A stretch of DNA of 64,000 nucleotides from JBBIPZ01 sp037442505 [NCBI: Deltaproteobacteria bacterium]. Its GTDB lineage: Bacteria > CALINM01. Each line of letters opens with the position of its first letter. Position 1 is the first letter of the stretch. The translations under genes and the position numbers were made by a program. This document shows positions 9,243 through 19,571 of the stretch, piece after piece. The notes under the pieces were generated by a model. That model was given only the letters and a program-made list of their open reading frames with translations, was not told the DNA's origin and searched no databases. The DNA is taken from contig JBBIPZ010000002.1 of assembly GCA_037442505.1 (NCBI GenBank), positions 70,085 to 134,084 on the forward strand, read 5' to 3'.

Positions 9243-10784
9243 ATGCAAGGACTTCCAATATTAAGTATAGTGACCTTTTTTCCATTAATTGGTGTTGTTT
9301 TATTATTTATGATTGACAAAGAAAATGATAGGCTTTTAAAAGGGCTTACATTTGTCGTCACGGTTATAGACTTTTTAATCTCTCTTTATGTGCTTTTTTA
9401 CTTTGACCCTACGACTCCTAACATGCAGTTTACAGAGTATCACGTATGGTTAGATAGGCTGGGAATCAGCTATTTTGTTGGGATCGATGGAATTTCACTC
9501 TTTTTGTTTTTATTGACAACGTTTTTGATGCCGATATGTATAATTTGTTCATGGAACTATATCCAGAAAAACGTTAAAGAGTTTGTAATTTTTATGTTAA
9601 TCCTTGAAGTAGGCATGTTAGGTGCGTTTATTGCACTCGACCTGTTTCTATTTTATGTCTTCTGGGAGCTTATGCTCATCCCGATGTATTTTATAATCGG
9701 TGTATGGGGTGGGCAAAGAAGGATTTATGCAGCGGTCAAGTTTGTGCTTTACACTTTGTTTGGAAGTGTTCTCATGCTTGTTGCGATACTTGCATTTTAC
9801 TTTTATGCAGGCGCTAAAACTGGTGAATACACATTCAATCTGTTGAAACTTTATGAAGTTGTCCCGCCTATGGAAATACAGATCTGGCTGTTTGCTGCCT
9901 TTGCTTTGTCTTTTGCGATAAAAGTTCCTATGTTCCCATTACATACATGGTTGCCAGATGCACATGTTGAAGCACCAACACCTGGTAGTGTTATATTAGC
10001 TGGTGTTTTGCTTAAGATGGGAACGTATGGTTTTATAAGATTTGCCATGGGGCTTTTTCCACATGCGGCACAGGCTTCAATACCTTTAATTGTTACACTT
10101 TCGTTGATTGGTATAATCTACGGTGCGCTTGTAGCAATGATGCAGCCTGATGTGAAAAAACTTGTAGCATATTCTTCCGTTAGCCATTTGGGTGCTGTAA
10201 TGTTAGGATTGTATAGCTTAAACATACAGGGCGTTGAAGGCGGCATTTATCAGATGCTTAACCATGGTTTAAGTACTGGCGGACTCTTTATTATGATTGG
10301 AATACTTTACGAAAGACGCCACACAAGATTGATTGCTGACTTTGGTGGACTTACAAAGGTTATTCCCGTTTTTGCAGCTTTTTTTATGGTTGTAACGCTA
10401 TCATCAGTAGGTTTGCCGGGGCTGAACGGATTCATAGGCGAGTTCTTGATCTTTTTAGGCGCATTCAAGGCAAATCCCGCATGGGCTGCGATTGCTGCAA
10501 CAAGTGTTATCCTATCCGCAGCTTATATGCTCTGGATGTTCCAGAGGGTTATGTTTGGTCCGATAACAAAAGAAGAGAACAAAAAGATAAAAGATCTGAG
10601 TGTAAGAGAGATATCTCTTATGGTGCCGATAGTACTGCTATTTTTTGTGATGGGATTATTTCCAAACTACTTTTTGAACAGGATGCATGTATCAGTTGAT
10701 GCCTTTCTTGCAAAATACAAATCCAAACTTACTATGAACATAGAAAAAACGATACCAGAACACAAACTTAACGGAGGCAATTAA
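9243..10784 (+). CDS. nuoM: NADH-quinone oxidoreductase subunit M (antiporter-like)
   Basis: 513-residue antiporter-like subunit of the complex I membrane arm. Diagnostic segments are FYVFWELMLIPMYFIIGVWGG (conserved Glu near residue 144), KVPMFPLHTWLPDAHVEAPTPGSVILAGVLLKMG and GLPGLNGFIGEFLIFLG. Fourteen or so hydrophobic segments are expected and visible. Its TAA overlaps the nuoN ATG by one base. Confidence 0.97.
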   Translation: MQGLPILSIVTFFPLIGVVLLFMIDKENDRLLKGLTFVVTVIDFLISLYVLFYFDPTTPNMQFTEYHVWLDRLGISYFVGIDGISLFLFLLTTFLMPICIICSWNYIQKNVKEFVIFMLILEVGMLGAFIALDLFLFYVFWELMLIPMYFIIGVWGGQRRIYAAVKFVLYTLFGSVLMLVAILAFYFYAGAKTGEYTFNLLKLYEVVPPMEIQIWLFAAFALSFAIKVPMFPLHTWLPDAHVEAPTPGSVILAGVLLKMGTYGFIRFAMGLFPHAAQASIPLIVTLSLIGIIYGALVAMMQPDVKKLVAYSSVSHLGAVMLGLYSLNIQGVEGGIYQMLNHGLSTGGLFIMIGILYERRHTRLIADFGGLTKVIPVFAAFFMVVTLSSVGLPGLNGFIGEFLIFLGAFKANPAWAAIAATSVILSAAYMLWMFQRVMFGPITKEENKKIKDLSVREISLMVPIVLLFFVMGLFPNYFLNRMHVSVDAFLAKYKSKLTMNIEKTIPEHKLNGGN

Positions 10785-12229
10785 TGGTTGAGCTTAACAT
10801 AAATTTTTGGTCTATCGCTCCTCAGCTTGTACTTATTGTTTTTGGGTTTCTTTTGCTTCTTATGGGTGCACTTGCAGGGAAAAAGACGGTTGGTTATCCT
10901 GCATTTGTCTCGGTTGCTGGCTTAGTCATGGCAGTTATTGTTAACGCTTACCTTTATGGCTCACGAAGACTTGCCTTTTCAAATATGGTGTTGTTTGATG
11001 AACTCACAGCTTTTTTTAACTTTATTTTTATAGGTGTAGGTATAACAGTCTCTTTGCTTTCACATAACTATATCAAAGACCGCATCAAGCATGAATGTGA
11101 ATTTTATGCATTGATATTATTTGCAATCTCTGGAATGTCTTTTATCGTATCGTCATTAGACTTTATCATACTTTTCCTAGGCTTAGAACTTATGTCGCTG
11201 TCAGTTTACGTCCTTGCCTGTATGTTTAAAAACGATAGTAAATCAGTGGAAGGTTCAATTAAATATTTTCTTTTAGGCTCTTTTTCAGCGGCGTTTCTTT
11301 TACTGGGTATCGCCTTTTTATATGGCAATTTTGGAACTACAAACTACGCATTTATGTTGCAACACTTTGCTAAATTTAGCGGAGAAAAGGCTCTTATAAT
11401 CAGCGTGGCATCTGGGCTTGTTTTAGCTGGTATCGTGATGAAGATATCGGCCGTTCCATTTCATATGTGGGCGCCAGATGTGTATGAGGGTGCGCCTACC
11501 ACCGTTACTGCATTTATGGCTACTGCAGTAAAGGCAGCTGCTTTTGCGATGTTATTAAGGGTATATCTGTTAGGGTTAAGACCTTTAATATTTGACACAG
11601 TGGGTGTAGTAGCGTTATTAGCTGTTTTCACAATGACACTTGGCAATCTATCAGCACTTGCACAGAAAAACATAAAAAGAATGCTTGCATATTCGAGCAT
11701 AGCACATGCTGGCTACTTAATGGTTGGTTTTGTTTCTTTAACGCAGACAGGTTTGTCCGCCATACTGTTTTACCTTGTCTCGTATAGTTTAATGAATTTA
11801 GGGGCGTTTGGCGTAATAATGCTTTTTGAAGCAAACTTAAAATCAGCAGAGTTGTCAGACCTGTCTGGGAAGGGCTTTAAGCATCCTTTCTTAGGTTTTC
11901 TGATGGTGGTATTTATGTTTTCGTTGGCTGGTGTTCCACCTACTGCTGGATTCACAGGCAAATTTTATATATTTACATCTGCTGTTCAGGCGGGCTATAT
12001 TTCTCTGGCTATAATTGGTGTTATCAATTCTGCAATTTCAGCTTATTACTACTTGCGTGTTCTGATATATCTTTTCTTTAAGGAGTATGAAGGTGGTGTA
12101 AGTCCAGTAAAGATTGTGCCTTCTTCTGCAGTTGCAATGATATTGATGGCTATTGGCGTCTTGTTTTTTGGCATAATACCGCAAAGTTTATTTGAATTGA
12201 CGGTAAAGTCGATATCATACCTTTTTTAA
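10784..12229 (+). CDS. nuoN: NADH-quinone oxidoreductase subunit N (antiporter-like)
   Basis: 481 residues, third antiporter-like subunit. The motif FLGLELMSLSVYVL carries the conserved glutamate, and KISAVPFHMWAPDVYEGAPTTVTAFMA is a family signature. It is the last gene of the operon: a strong intrinsic terminator follows 27 bases after its stop, separating complex I from the acetyl-CoA synthase genes. Confidence 0.97.
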   Translation: MVELNINFWSIAPQLVLIVFGFLLLLMGALAGKKTVGYPAFVSVAGLVMAVIVNAYLYGSRRLAFSNMVLFDELTAFFNFIFIGVGITVSLLSHNYIKDRIKHECEFYALILFAISGMSFIVSSLDFIILFLGLELMSLSVYVLACMFKNDSKSVEGSIKYFLLGSFSAAFLLLGIAFLYGNFGTTNYAFMLQHFAKFSGEKALIISVASGLVLAGIVMKISAVPFHMWAPDVYEGAPTTVTAFMATAVKAAAFAMLLRVYLLGLRPLIFDTVGVVALLAVFTMTLGNLSALAQKNIKRMLAYSSIAHAGYLMVGFVSLTQTGLSAILFYLVSYSLMNLGAFGVIMLFEANLKSAELSDLSGKGFKHPFLGFLMVVFMFSLAGVPPTAGFTGKFYIFTSAVQAGYISLAIIGVINSAISAYYYLRVLIYLFFKEYEGGVSPVKIVPSSAVAMILMAIGVLFFGIIPQSLFELTVKSISYLF

Positions 12230-12256
12230 ACATAGCAAGTTAATGAAGGCAGGGAA

Positions 12257-12279
12257 GGGGCAATTTGCCCCTTTTTTTT
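12257..12279 (+). terminator. Intrinsic terminator of the nuo operon
   Basis: GGGGC-AATTT-GCCCC hairpin (extendable to a GGGGCAA/TTGCCCC pairing) followed immediately by eight T residues. It lies 27 bases after the nuoN stop and ends complex I transcription before acsV. Confidence 0.85.
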
Positions 12280-12312
12280 AGAAAAAAAAATATGGTAAAA
12301 TTATAAAGTTTA

Positions 12313-14250
12313 ATGGAAGAGCTGTTAATAGACTTTTATCCGGATCAAAAATCCGCCAGAATCGAGAAAGGCGGTAATCTTTTAAAGGCTGCCCATGCTG
12401 CTGGTGCACATATCAATGCGTCATGTGGTGGTGCTGGTACCTGTGGACAATGTAAAATTATAATAGAAAAGGGAGAATACGAAACTAAACGTTCAGATAA
12501 ACTGACAGAAGAAGAATGGCAACAGGGCAAAAGATTAGCCTGCCAGACCATTGCACTTACAGATCTTATAGTGAGAATTCCCCCCGAATCAAAGCTTGAC
12601 AGGACAGTATTAAAAAGAAAAGAGAAAAAATCAGAGCAAGACAAATCTTTTGGACTTACAGCATTAAAAATAACGATTGAAGAAGCTTTCGAAACAGAGC
12701 CTGTTATAGTGAAAAGATATATTCAGCTTGCCCCCCCTTCTATAGAAAACAATATGGGGGACCTAACGCGGGTAATAATGGCTTTGAAAAAACAGTATGA
12801 TTATGAAAATCTTGATGTGGATTTTAAGGCATTAAAAACATTATCAACAGTTTTAAGAAAGGCAAACTGGAACGTTACCGTTCTTATTTTAGAAAAGGAT
12901 GGATATACACCCAAAATTATTGGAGTAGAAGAAGGGGATACTACAGATAAATTTTATGGTATAGCTGTAGATGTTGGAACAACAACACTTTACGTTCAGC
13001 TTATCGATATGAATAATAAAACTGTACTTGCTGAAGCGTCCGATTATAATCCCCAAATAAGTTATGGTGAAGATGTTATAACAAGGATTCTTTATGCCAT
13101 TAAATCATCAGGGCTTGAAAGGCTTCAGGAAGCCGTGATCAAATCTTTGAACAACTTGATAAACGAAGTAGTTAAGGAAGCAGGGGTAGATAAAAATCAT
13201 ATCTGTTTAATCATCACAGCTGGCAATACAACGATGACCCAACTTTTGTTGGGCATAAATCCAAAATACATAAGAGAGCATCCTTATGTACCTTCGGTTA
13301 ATTTTTATCCATTCATAAGGGCTTGCAACATGGGTTTTGATTTGCCGACACATGTTTACCTATACACAATGCCGGTGATAGCGAGTTATGTCGGAGGAGA
13401 TATAGTTTCTGGTGTCATGGCTTGTTCCGTTCATCAAAATCAAGAGCTTGTGCTTTTTATTGATGTGGGGACAAATGGAGAGATTGTGCTTGGAAACGCA
13501 GACTGGATGGTCACAGCATCCTGTTCAGCTGGTCCTGCTTTTGAGGGCGGTGGCGTAAAATATGGTATGAGGGCTACAAGGGGAGCGATAGAAAATGTTG
13601 AGATTGATAAAGAGACTTTTGAGCCCAGGATATACACAATTGGAAATTTAAAACCAAAAGGTATTTGTGGTTCCGGGATGATAATACTACTTGCAGAACT
13701 TTTCACGAAAGGCTTAATAACTCCAGATGGCAAGTTTGTGAAAACTTTAAATACAAACAGGATACGCGAAGGTGAGAATGGCTACGAGTATGTCCTCGCG
13801 TGGAAGGAAGAAACCCAGATTGGCGTTGATCTTGTGATTACCGAAGTGGATATTGATAACATTATAAGAACTAAGGGAGCTATATACGCAGGTTGTTCGG
13901 TATTACTGAAAAGTGTTGGTCTTGATTTTACAAATATTGAAAAGTTTATTATTGCAGGGGGTTTTGGCAGTTTTATTAACGTGGAAAAGGCGATAATTAT
14001 TGGATTATTACCAGACATTCCACCTGAAAGATTTATGTATGTGGGTAACAGCTCACTTGCAGGTGCAAGACTTGCTGTTTTTTCAAAAGAAAAGTTGATT
14101 GAAGCTGAAAGATGTGCTAATATGATGACCAATATAGAGCTCAGCAATTATCCGAGCTTTATGGAAGAGTATGTGGCTGCTTTATTTTTGCCACACACCG
14201 ATTTAAACAAGTTTCCATACGTAATGGAACAAATAAAGGGGAATAGCTAA
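12313..14250 (+). CDS. acsV: Reductive activator of corrinoid iron-sulfur protein (RACo, ASKHA family)
   Basis: 645 residues. The N-terminus is a plant-type [2Fe-2S] domain (Cys38, 44, 47, 77). The C-terminal half is an ASKHA-type ATPase (DUF4445) with GIAVDVGTTTLYVQL near residue 218 and VLFIDVGTNGEIVLGN near 380. RACo uses ATP to re-reduce inactive Co(II) of the corrinoid protein AcsCD to Co(I), so that it can accept methyl groups again. The gene heads the acs cluster and overlaps cooC by one base. A possible -10 box (TAAAAT, 12296-12301) lies only 11 bases before the ATG and no Shine-Dalgarno is visible, so the transcript may be nearly leaderless. Confidence 0.92.
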   Translation: MEELLIDFYPDQKSARIEKGGNLLKAAHAAGAHINASCGGAGTCGQCKIIIEKGEYETKRSDKLTEEEWQQGKRLACQTIALTDLIVRIPPESKLDRTVLKRKEKKSEQDKSFGLTALKITIEEAFETEPVIVKRYIQLAPPSIENNMGDLTRVIMALKKQYDYENLDVDFKALKTLSTVLRKANWNVTVLILEKDGYTPKIIGVEEGDTTDKFYGIAVDVGTTTLYVQLIDMNNKTVLAEASDYNPQISYGEDVITRILYAIKSSGLERLQEAVIKSLNNLINEVVKEAGVDKNHICLIITAGNTTMTQLLLGINPKYIREHPYVPSVNFYPFIRACNMGFDLPTHVYLYTMPVIASYVGGDIVSGVMACSVHQNQELVLFIDVGTNGEIVLGNADWMVTASCSAGPAFEGGGVKYGMRATRGAIENVEIDKETFEPRIYTIGNLKPKGICGSGMIILLAELFTKGLITPDGKFVKTLNTNRIREGENGYEYVLAWKEETQIGVDLVITEVDIDNIIRTKGAIYAGCSVLLKSVGLDFTNIEKFIIAGGFGSFINVEKAIIIGLLPDIPPERFMYVGNSSLAGARLAVFSKEKLIEAERCANMMTNIELSNYPSFMEEYVAALFLPHTDLNKFPYVMEQIKGNS

Positions 14251-14999
14251 TGGCGTTTTTTGTTGCAATGGCAGGTAAAGGTGGAACAGGCAAAACAACA
14301 GTTGCTGGGCTGATTGTCAATATCTTATTATCAAAAGGCAAATCACCAATTCTTGCAGTAGATGCTGATGCAAACTGTAATCTTAACGAAGTATTGGGCG
14401 TTAAGTTAGGAGAAACCATAGGCAGGATAAGGGAAGAGGTTCTTCAGGTGCCCCCCGGTATGACCAAAGATGCATATATAGGCTATCGTGTCCAGGAGGC
14501 ACTTGTTGAAAGCGATGGCTTTGATCTGATTGCGATGGGAAGACCAGAAGGTGCAGGTTGTTACTGCTATGCAAACGTCTTATGTAAAAAATATGTTGAC
14601 ATTCTAGCAGATAATTATAATTATGTAGTGATTGATAATGAGGCAGGGCTGGAACATATGAGCAGGAGAACGACGCATGGTGCAGATTTGATGGTAATTG
14701 TTACGGATGCGTCTCAAAGAGGTGTTATTACAGCGTCAAGGATAAGAGACCTTGCAGAAGAACTAAAGCTTAAGATAAATAAAACAGTGTTGATATTGAA
14801 CAGGGTCGAAGGTGAGATTTCCGAAGAAACCAAAAAAGAGATAGAGAAAACAGGGCTTGAGCTGGGTTGTGTGTTGCCCGCTGACGAGACGATAAAGATG
14901 TTTGATGAAAAAGGTATATCCACGCTAACCCTTCCAAAAGACAACCCGGTATTGAAAAAAGTAGAGGCTTTTGTAGATAAGTACATAATAAATGCATAA
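14250..14999 (+). CDS. cooC: CooC/AcsF-type nickel-insertion ATPase
   Basis: 249-residue MinD-type P-loop ATPase with the deviant Walker A GKGGTGKTT (residues 9-17). A Cys-X-Cys pair in GAGCYCYAN (Cys104, Cys106) corresponds to the metal-binding cysteines of CooC proteins. These ATPases mature the Ni-containing active sites of CODH or acetyl-CoA synthase. Placement between acsV and acsD supports the ACS-maturation (AcsF-like) role, but sequence alone does not separate AcsF from CooC. Start overlaps the acsV stop (TAATG). Confidence 0.9.
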   Translation: MAFFVAMAGKGGTGKTTVAGLIVNILLSKGKSPILAVDADANCNLNEVLGVKLGETIGRIREEVLQVPPGMTKDAYIGYRVQEALVESDGFDLIAMGRPEGAGCYCYANVLCKKYVDILADNYNYVVIDNEAGLEHMSRRTTHGADLMVIVTDASQRGVITASRIRDLAEELKLKINKTVLILNRVEGEISEETKKEIEKTGLELGCVLPADETIKMFDEKGISTLTLPKDNPVLKKVEAFVDKYIINA

Positions 15000-15022
15000 A
15001 AAATAAAAAAAGAGGGGGAGTT

Positions 15023-15955
15023 ATGGCATTTAAAGAACCAGTAGAAAAGTACAACAATGCAGTAACAGAAGTTGAAATCTCCGGCTTGAAGGTTGGAGGA
15101 CAATCCGTATTAACAGGCGTTTACACATTTGATGGTCCCGTTCCCAATGCTCCTAAAATTGCGATGGAAGTTCTTGATTCCAGGCCAGAAGAGTGGCCAC
15201 AGACTTTAATTGACGCATTAGGAGATGTTTATGACGACCCGGTCAAATGGGCTCTAAAGTGTCAAAATGAGTACAAGGCAGATATGATTTGTTTGAGCCT
15301 TGTCAGCACAGATCCAAACGGTATGAACAAATCTGCTTCCGAGGCTGCCGCTGTAGCAAAGGCAGTTCTTGATGCGATTAACATTCCTTTGATTGTTTAT
15401 GGTAGCTTAAATAGCGAAAAGGATGGTGAGGTTATAAAGGCTGTTGGAGAGGCTTGTCATGGTAAAGTAATGCTTGTTGGCCCAGCAGACGATGAAAACT
15501 ACAGAACAATAGGTGGGTCTGCATTAGGATATAAACATAAGGTTGCAGCAAATTCTCCGATAGATGTAAACCTTGCAAAGCAGCTAAACATCCTTTTGGG
15601 CAATCTTGGTGTGCCAATGGATTCAATAGTCATAGATCCAACCACAGGTGGTTTGGGATATGGTATTGAGTACACCTTTTCTGTTATGCAGAGAATCAGG
15701 TTGGCAGCACTTGCACAGGGTGATGATAAGCTCAAATCACCTTTCATAAACCTGATTGGAAAAGAGGCATGGAAGGCGAGAGAAGCAAAGATATCCGAGC
15801 AAGAAGAACCTACTTTTGGTGATTTAGCAACACGTGGCATCCTTTGGGAAGCAATTACAGCAATCAATCTACTTGTCTCCGGCTCAGACATTATGGTGTT
15901 AAGACATCCTGAAGCTGTCAGGCTTGTTAGAGCATTTCTAAACGAGTTTAAATAA
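15023..15955 (+). CDS. acsD: Corrinoid iron-sulfur protein small subunit (CODH/ACS delta)
   Basis: 310-residue TIM-barrel subunit of the corrinoid iron-sulfur protein. Recognisable stretches are GGQSVLTGVYTFDGPVPN near residue 25 and VIDPTTGGLGYGIEYTFSVM near residue 205. Together with AcsC it carries the methyl group from AcsE to the A-cluster of AcsB. A GGGGGAG ribosome site precedes the ATG. Confidence 0.95.
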   Translation: MAFKEPVEKYNNAVTEVEISGLKVGGQSVLTGVYTFDGPVPNAPKIAMEVLDSRPEEWPQTLIDALGDVYDDPVKWALKCQNEYKADMICLSLVSTDPNGMNKSASEAAAVAKAVLDAINIPLIVYGSLNSEKDGEVIKAVGEACHGKVMLVGPADDENYRTIGGSALGYKHKVAANSPIDVNLAKQLNILLGNLGVPMDSIVIDPTTGGLGYGIEYTFSVMQRIRLAALAQGDDKLKSPFINLIGKEAWKAREAKISEQEEPTFGDLATRGILWEAITAINLLVSGSDIMVLRHPEAVRLVRAFLNEFK

Positions 15956-15980
15956 AATTTTAAGGATATAGGGAGGAGAT

Positions 15981-18173
15981 ATGTCTAAGATTATAGCATC
16001 ATCAGCGATTAGGGGAGCCCATGCCATATATGACAGGGTTTCTAAGAAGTACAAAGAGGCTCTCGAAAAGTTTGGGCCAGACAAGAAGGTAGAATTGCCC
16101 AACACTGGTTACTATCTGCCGGTCATCTATGGTTTGTTAGGACACCCGGTAAAGACACTTGGCGATATGCAACCAGTTCTTGACAAGTGCAAAGACCTTT
16201 TGCCACCATTTGTTAATGATAAGGTATGGGTTCCATACTTGGGTCATACACTTGATGCAGGTGCGGCTACACTTTTTCTATTCGAAATAGAAGAATCATT
16301 GAAATATCTTGAAGATCTTGTTCCATATTTCATAGCAGAAGACTGTGATGAAGACCATCTTTGGTTGGGAGCAGCAGATGATATCATCTTGAGGAAAAGA
16401 GGCGTTGAGTTTGTCGATGGAACAGCGCCTGGGTTTGCCGCAGTGGTTGGAGAAGCACCAGATGTAGAGACAGCGGTTAGTTTAGCAAAACAGCTTATCG
16501 AAAAACAGTTGTACGTATTTATGGCTGGTGGTAAGTTTGCTGAACAGTTGAAAAAGGGTGGCATGCAGTTAGGATGGAGCACACGTTTGGTTCCTTTTGG
16601 AGAACCGGTTTCTGCACACATCTTCTCATTAGGTTTTGCTACAAGGGCAGCGCTTGCCTTTGGTGGTATTAAACCTGGTGACTTTAAAAATGTTCTACTT
16701 TACAACAAAAATAGGGTTTTTGCTTTTGTCCTTGCCCTTGACGAGGTTACAGAAGAAAGGTATGCAGCAGCAGCGGGAGCAATCAATTATGGATTCCCTG
16801 CTATTGCACATACTAACATCCCACAGATATTACCAACAGGTATCTGTACATATGAACACGTAGTAAGTAATGTGCCACTTAACGAAATCGTTGATAAAGC
16901 GGTGGAGGTAAGAGGTCTTAAAGTTACTGTTACAAAAATTGATATCCCTGTTTCTTACGGGCCAGCATACGAAGGTGAAAGGGTTAAGAAAGAAAACATG
17001 AGGGTTGAGTTGGGCGGTCCAAAATCCTTTGGTTTTGAGTTCTGCCAGATGAAAGATATGGATGAAGTAAAAGATGGCCATTTTGAAGTAATAGGTCCCG
17101 ATCTTGACGAAATACCTGAAGGTGCCACAGTGCCAATAGCTATCTGGTTAGAGGTTGCAGGTAGAAAGATGCAGGAAGACTTTGAACCGATTCTCGAAAG
17201 ACAGTTCCATCATCTATTAAACCAGGCGGAAGGTGTATTACACATTGGACAGAGAGACATCATCTGGATGAGAATCACGAAGAAGGCGTTTGATAGCGGT
17301 TTCAGATTGAAGCATTTAGGTACAATACTTCACGCAAAACTGCACAATGACTTTGGCAACATCCTTGATAAGATACAGGTTAAAATTTATACAGAGCCGG
17401 AAAAGGTTAAAGAATTACTTGAAGTCGCAAGAAAGACTTACAGAAAGAGAGAAGAAAGAATGGCAGGCATGACAGACGAAAGTGTTGATCTGTTCTATTC
17501 CTGTACACTTTGTCAGTCTTTTGCTCCCACACATGTTTGTGTCGTAACTCCAGAAAGACCTGGGCTTTGTGGTGCATACAACTGGCTCGACTGTCGTGCA
17601 GCTTATGAAATTAACCCAACTGGTCCTAACCAGCCAATTACAAAAGGAACTGTTTTAGATGAACTTACCGGGCAGTGGGATACTGTTAACCAGTTTGTAT
17701 ATGAAAAATCAGGAAACGCCATAGAAAGATTCAGTGCCTACTCTATACTTCAAGATCCAATGACATCCTGTGGATGTTTTGAGGCGATAGTTGTTATTTT
17801 ACCGATGACACAGGGCTTTATGATCGTTGATAGAGATTTTAATGGAATGACGCCTTGTGGAATGGCATTCTCCACGCTTGCTGGTCAGGTTGGTGGTGGT
17901 GCACAGACACCGGGGTTTGTTGGAATTTCAAGACAGTTTGTTCTTAGCAAGAAGTTTTTACTTGCAGAAGGTGGCTTGCCAAGAGTAGTGTGGATGCCCA
18001 AGGCGATGAAAGAGTTCTTAAAAGAAGGTATTGAGAAAAGAGCTCAGGAGCTTGGTCTTGAAGATTTTTACAACAAAATTGCGGATGAGACTATTGCTAC
18101 GACCGAAGAAGAGCTTATGGAGTACCTCCAGAAGGTAAACCATCCTGTTCTTTCGATGGAACCATTAATGTAA
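15981..18173 (+). CDS. acsB: Acetyl-CoA synthase, CO-methylating (CODH/ACS beta)
   Basis: 730 residues, the full bacterial length (Moorella ACS has 729). The A-cluster ligands are all present: Cys508, 511, 520 and 530 for the [4Fe-4S] cube, and the Cys597-Gly598-Cys599 motif that holds the distal nickel; numbering is two higher than in Moorella. The enzyme joins CO, the methyl group of the corrinoid protein and CoA into acetyl-CoA. The N-terminal domain that docks CODH and forms the CO tunnel is present, so a CODH partner is expected elsewhere in the genome. GGAGGAG ribosome site. Confidence 0.97.
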   Translation: MSKIIASSAIRGAHAIYDRVSKKYKEALEKFGPDKKVELPNTGYYLPVIYGLLGHPVKTLGDMQPVLDKCKDLLPPFVNDKVWVPYLGHTLDAGAATLFLFEIEESLKYLEDLVPYFIAEDCDEDHLWLGAADDIILRKRGVEFVDGTAPGFAAVVGEAPDVETAVSLAKQLIEKQLYVFMAGGKFAEQLKKGGMQLGWSTRLVPFGEPVSAHIFSLGFATRAALAFGGIKPGDFKNVLLYNKNRVFAFVLALDEVTEERYAAAAGAINYGFPAIAHTNIPQILPTGICTYEHVVSNVPLNEIVDKAVEVRGLKVTVTKIDIPVSYGPAYEGERVKKENMRVELGGPKSFGFEFCQMKDMDEVKDGHFEVIGPDLDEIPEGATVPIAIWLEVAGRKMQEDFEPILERQFHHLLNQAEGVLHIGQRDIIWMRITKKAFDSGFRLKHLGTILHAKLHNDFGNILDKIQVKIYTEPEKVKELLEVARKTYRKREERMAGMTDESVDLFYSCTLCQSFAPTHVCVVTPERPGLCGAYNWLDCRAAYEINPTGPNQPITKGTVLDELTGQWDTVNQFVYEKSGNAIERFSAYSILQDPMTSCGCFEAIVVILPMTQGFMIVDRDFNGMTPCGMAFSTLAGQVGGGAQTPGFVGISRQFVLSKKFLLAEGGLPRVVWMPKAMKEFLKEGIEKRAQELGLEDFYNKIADETIATTEEELMEYLQKVNHPVLSMEPLM

Positions 18174-18201
18174 AAAATAAAAATAAAAAGGAGATATAGA
18201 T

Positions 18202-19545
18202 ATGGGACTTACAGGTATTCAAATTTATAAATTACTTCCTCAAACAAACTGTAAAGAATGCGGCGAACCAACCTGTCTTGCTTTTGCTATGAAGCTGGCT
18301 GCAGGTAAGGCGGATATCAATCTTTGTCCGTATGTTTCAGAAGAGGCAAAGTCAAAACTTTCTGAAGCTACAGCTCCGCCAATCAGAGAGTTTAGCATTG
18401 GTGCTGGTGACTCGGCTGTTAAAGTTGGTGGCGAAACAGTGATGTTCAGGCACGAAAAGACGTTTTTTAACCCAACACCAGTTGCGGTTTTGGTAAAAGA
18501 CACAGAGGCAGATGCAGAGTTAGATGCCAAGTTGAACAAAATAAAAGGTATTTGTTTTGAACGCGTTGGCAAAAAGCTTTGTGTTGATATGATTGCGGTA
18601 AAGAACGATAGCGGAGATAAAGCAAAATTTCTCGCAGTGTTAGATAAGGTTGCTGCAACAGGCAAACCCATGTTGATAGCAAGCGAAAACGTTGATACAT
18701 TAAAAGAGGCAGCTGAGAAGTTTAAAGCAGTTAGACCTTTACTTTATGCTGCTACTTCTTCAAATGTAGATGCTGTTGCAGAAATTGCTAAGGCTAATAA
18801 TGTTCCAGTTGTTGCCAGGGGGAGCAATCTGAATGAATTAACTGATGTTACAGCTAAGTTATCTGCAGCTGGAGTTAAGGATATCGCTATAGATACTGGT
18901 GCAAGAACCATTAAAGATGCACTAAAAGATAACGTGTTTGTGAGAAGGGCATCGGTAAAGCAGAAAGTTAAAGAGGTTGGTTATCCAACTATAGTAATGG
19001 CTAACGAAATCACCAACGACCCAATGCTTGAAGCAGTAATAGCTTCAGCGCTAATTTCTCAATATGCTGGAATAGTAGTGCTTTCAGAGGCAGATCCTGC
19101 AAAAATATTACCAATTACTGTTTCGAGAATGAATGTGTTTACAGATCCACAGAGGCCCATGGTTGTTGAACAGGGGATATACCCAATTAATAATCCTGAT
19201 GAAAATTCTCCTGTCATTATCACCGTTAATTTTGCGCTTACATACTTTATCGTTTCTGCAGAAATTGAGGCGAGCAGGGTGCCCTGTTGGTTAATGATTA
19301 TGGATACAGAAGGACTCTCGGTTCTTACAGCATGGTCAGCAGGTAAGTTTGTTGCAGATGCAATGGCTGCTTATGTTAAAAAGACTGATATTACTCAAAA
19401 AGTAAAACACAAAAAGATAATCATCCCCGGCTATGTTGCACAGCTTTCAGGTGAGTTTCAGGAAGAGTTAGGGGAAGGCTGGGAGGTTCAGATAGGACCA
19501 AGAGAAGCTGGTGATTTACCAAAATATCTTAAGATGTGGAAATAA
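18202..19545 (+). CDS. acsC: Corrinoid iron-sulfur protein large subunit (CODH/ACS gamma)
   Basis: 447 residues. The N-terminal domain binds a low-potential [4Fe-4S] cluster through Cys17, 20, 25 and 42 (TNCKECGEPTC...LCPY), which reduces the cobalt. A TIM barrel follows, and the C-terminal segment (about 330-447) is the cobalamin-binding domain. Partner of AcsD; shuttles methyl groups from AcsE to AcsB and possibly to the methionine synthase-like gene downstream. Confidence 0.96.
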   Translation: MGLTGIQIYKLLPQTNCKECGEPTCLAFAMKLAAGKADINLCPYVSEEAKSKLSEATAPPIREFSIGAGDSAVKVGGETVMFRHEKTFFNPTPVAVLVKDTEADAELDAKLNKIKGICFERVGKKLCVDMIAVKNDSGDKAKFLAVLDKVAATGKPMLIASENVDTLKEAAEKFKAVRPLLYAATSSNVDAVAEIAKANNVPVVARGSNLNELTDVTAKLSAAGVKDIAIDTGARTIKDALKDNVFVRRASVKQKVKEVGYPTIVMANEITNDPMLEAVIASALISQYAGIVVLSEADPAKILPITVSRMNVFTDPQRPMVVEQGIYPINNPDENSPVIITVNFALTYFIVSAEIEASRVPCWLMIMDTEGLSVLTAWSAGKFVADAMAAYVKKTDITQKVKHKKIIIPGYVAQLSGEFQEELGEGWEVQIGPREAGDLPKYLKMWK

Positions 19546-19571
19546 ATAATAAAATTTGGAGGGAGTAGATA

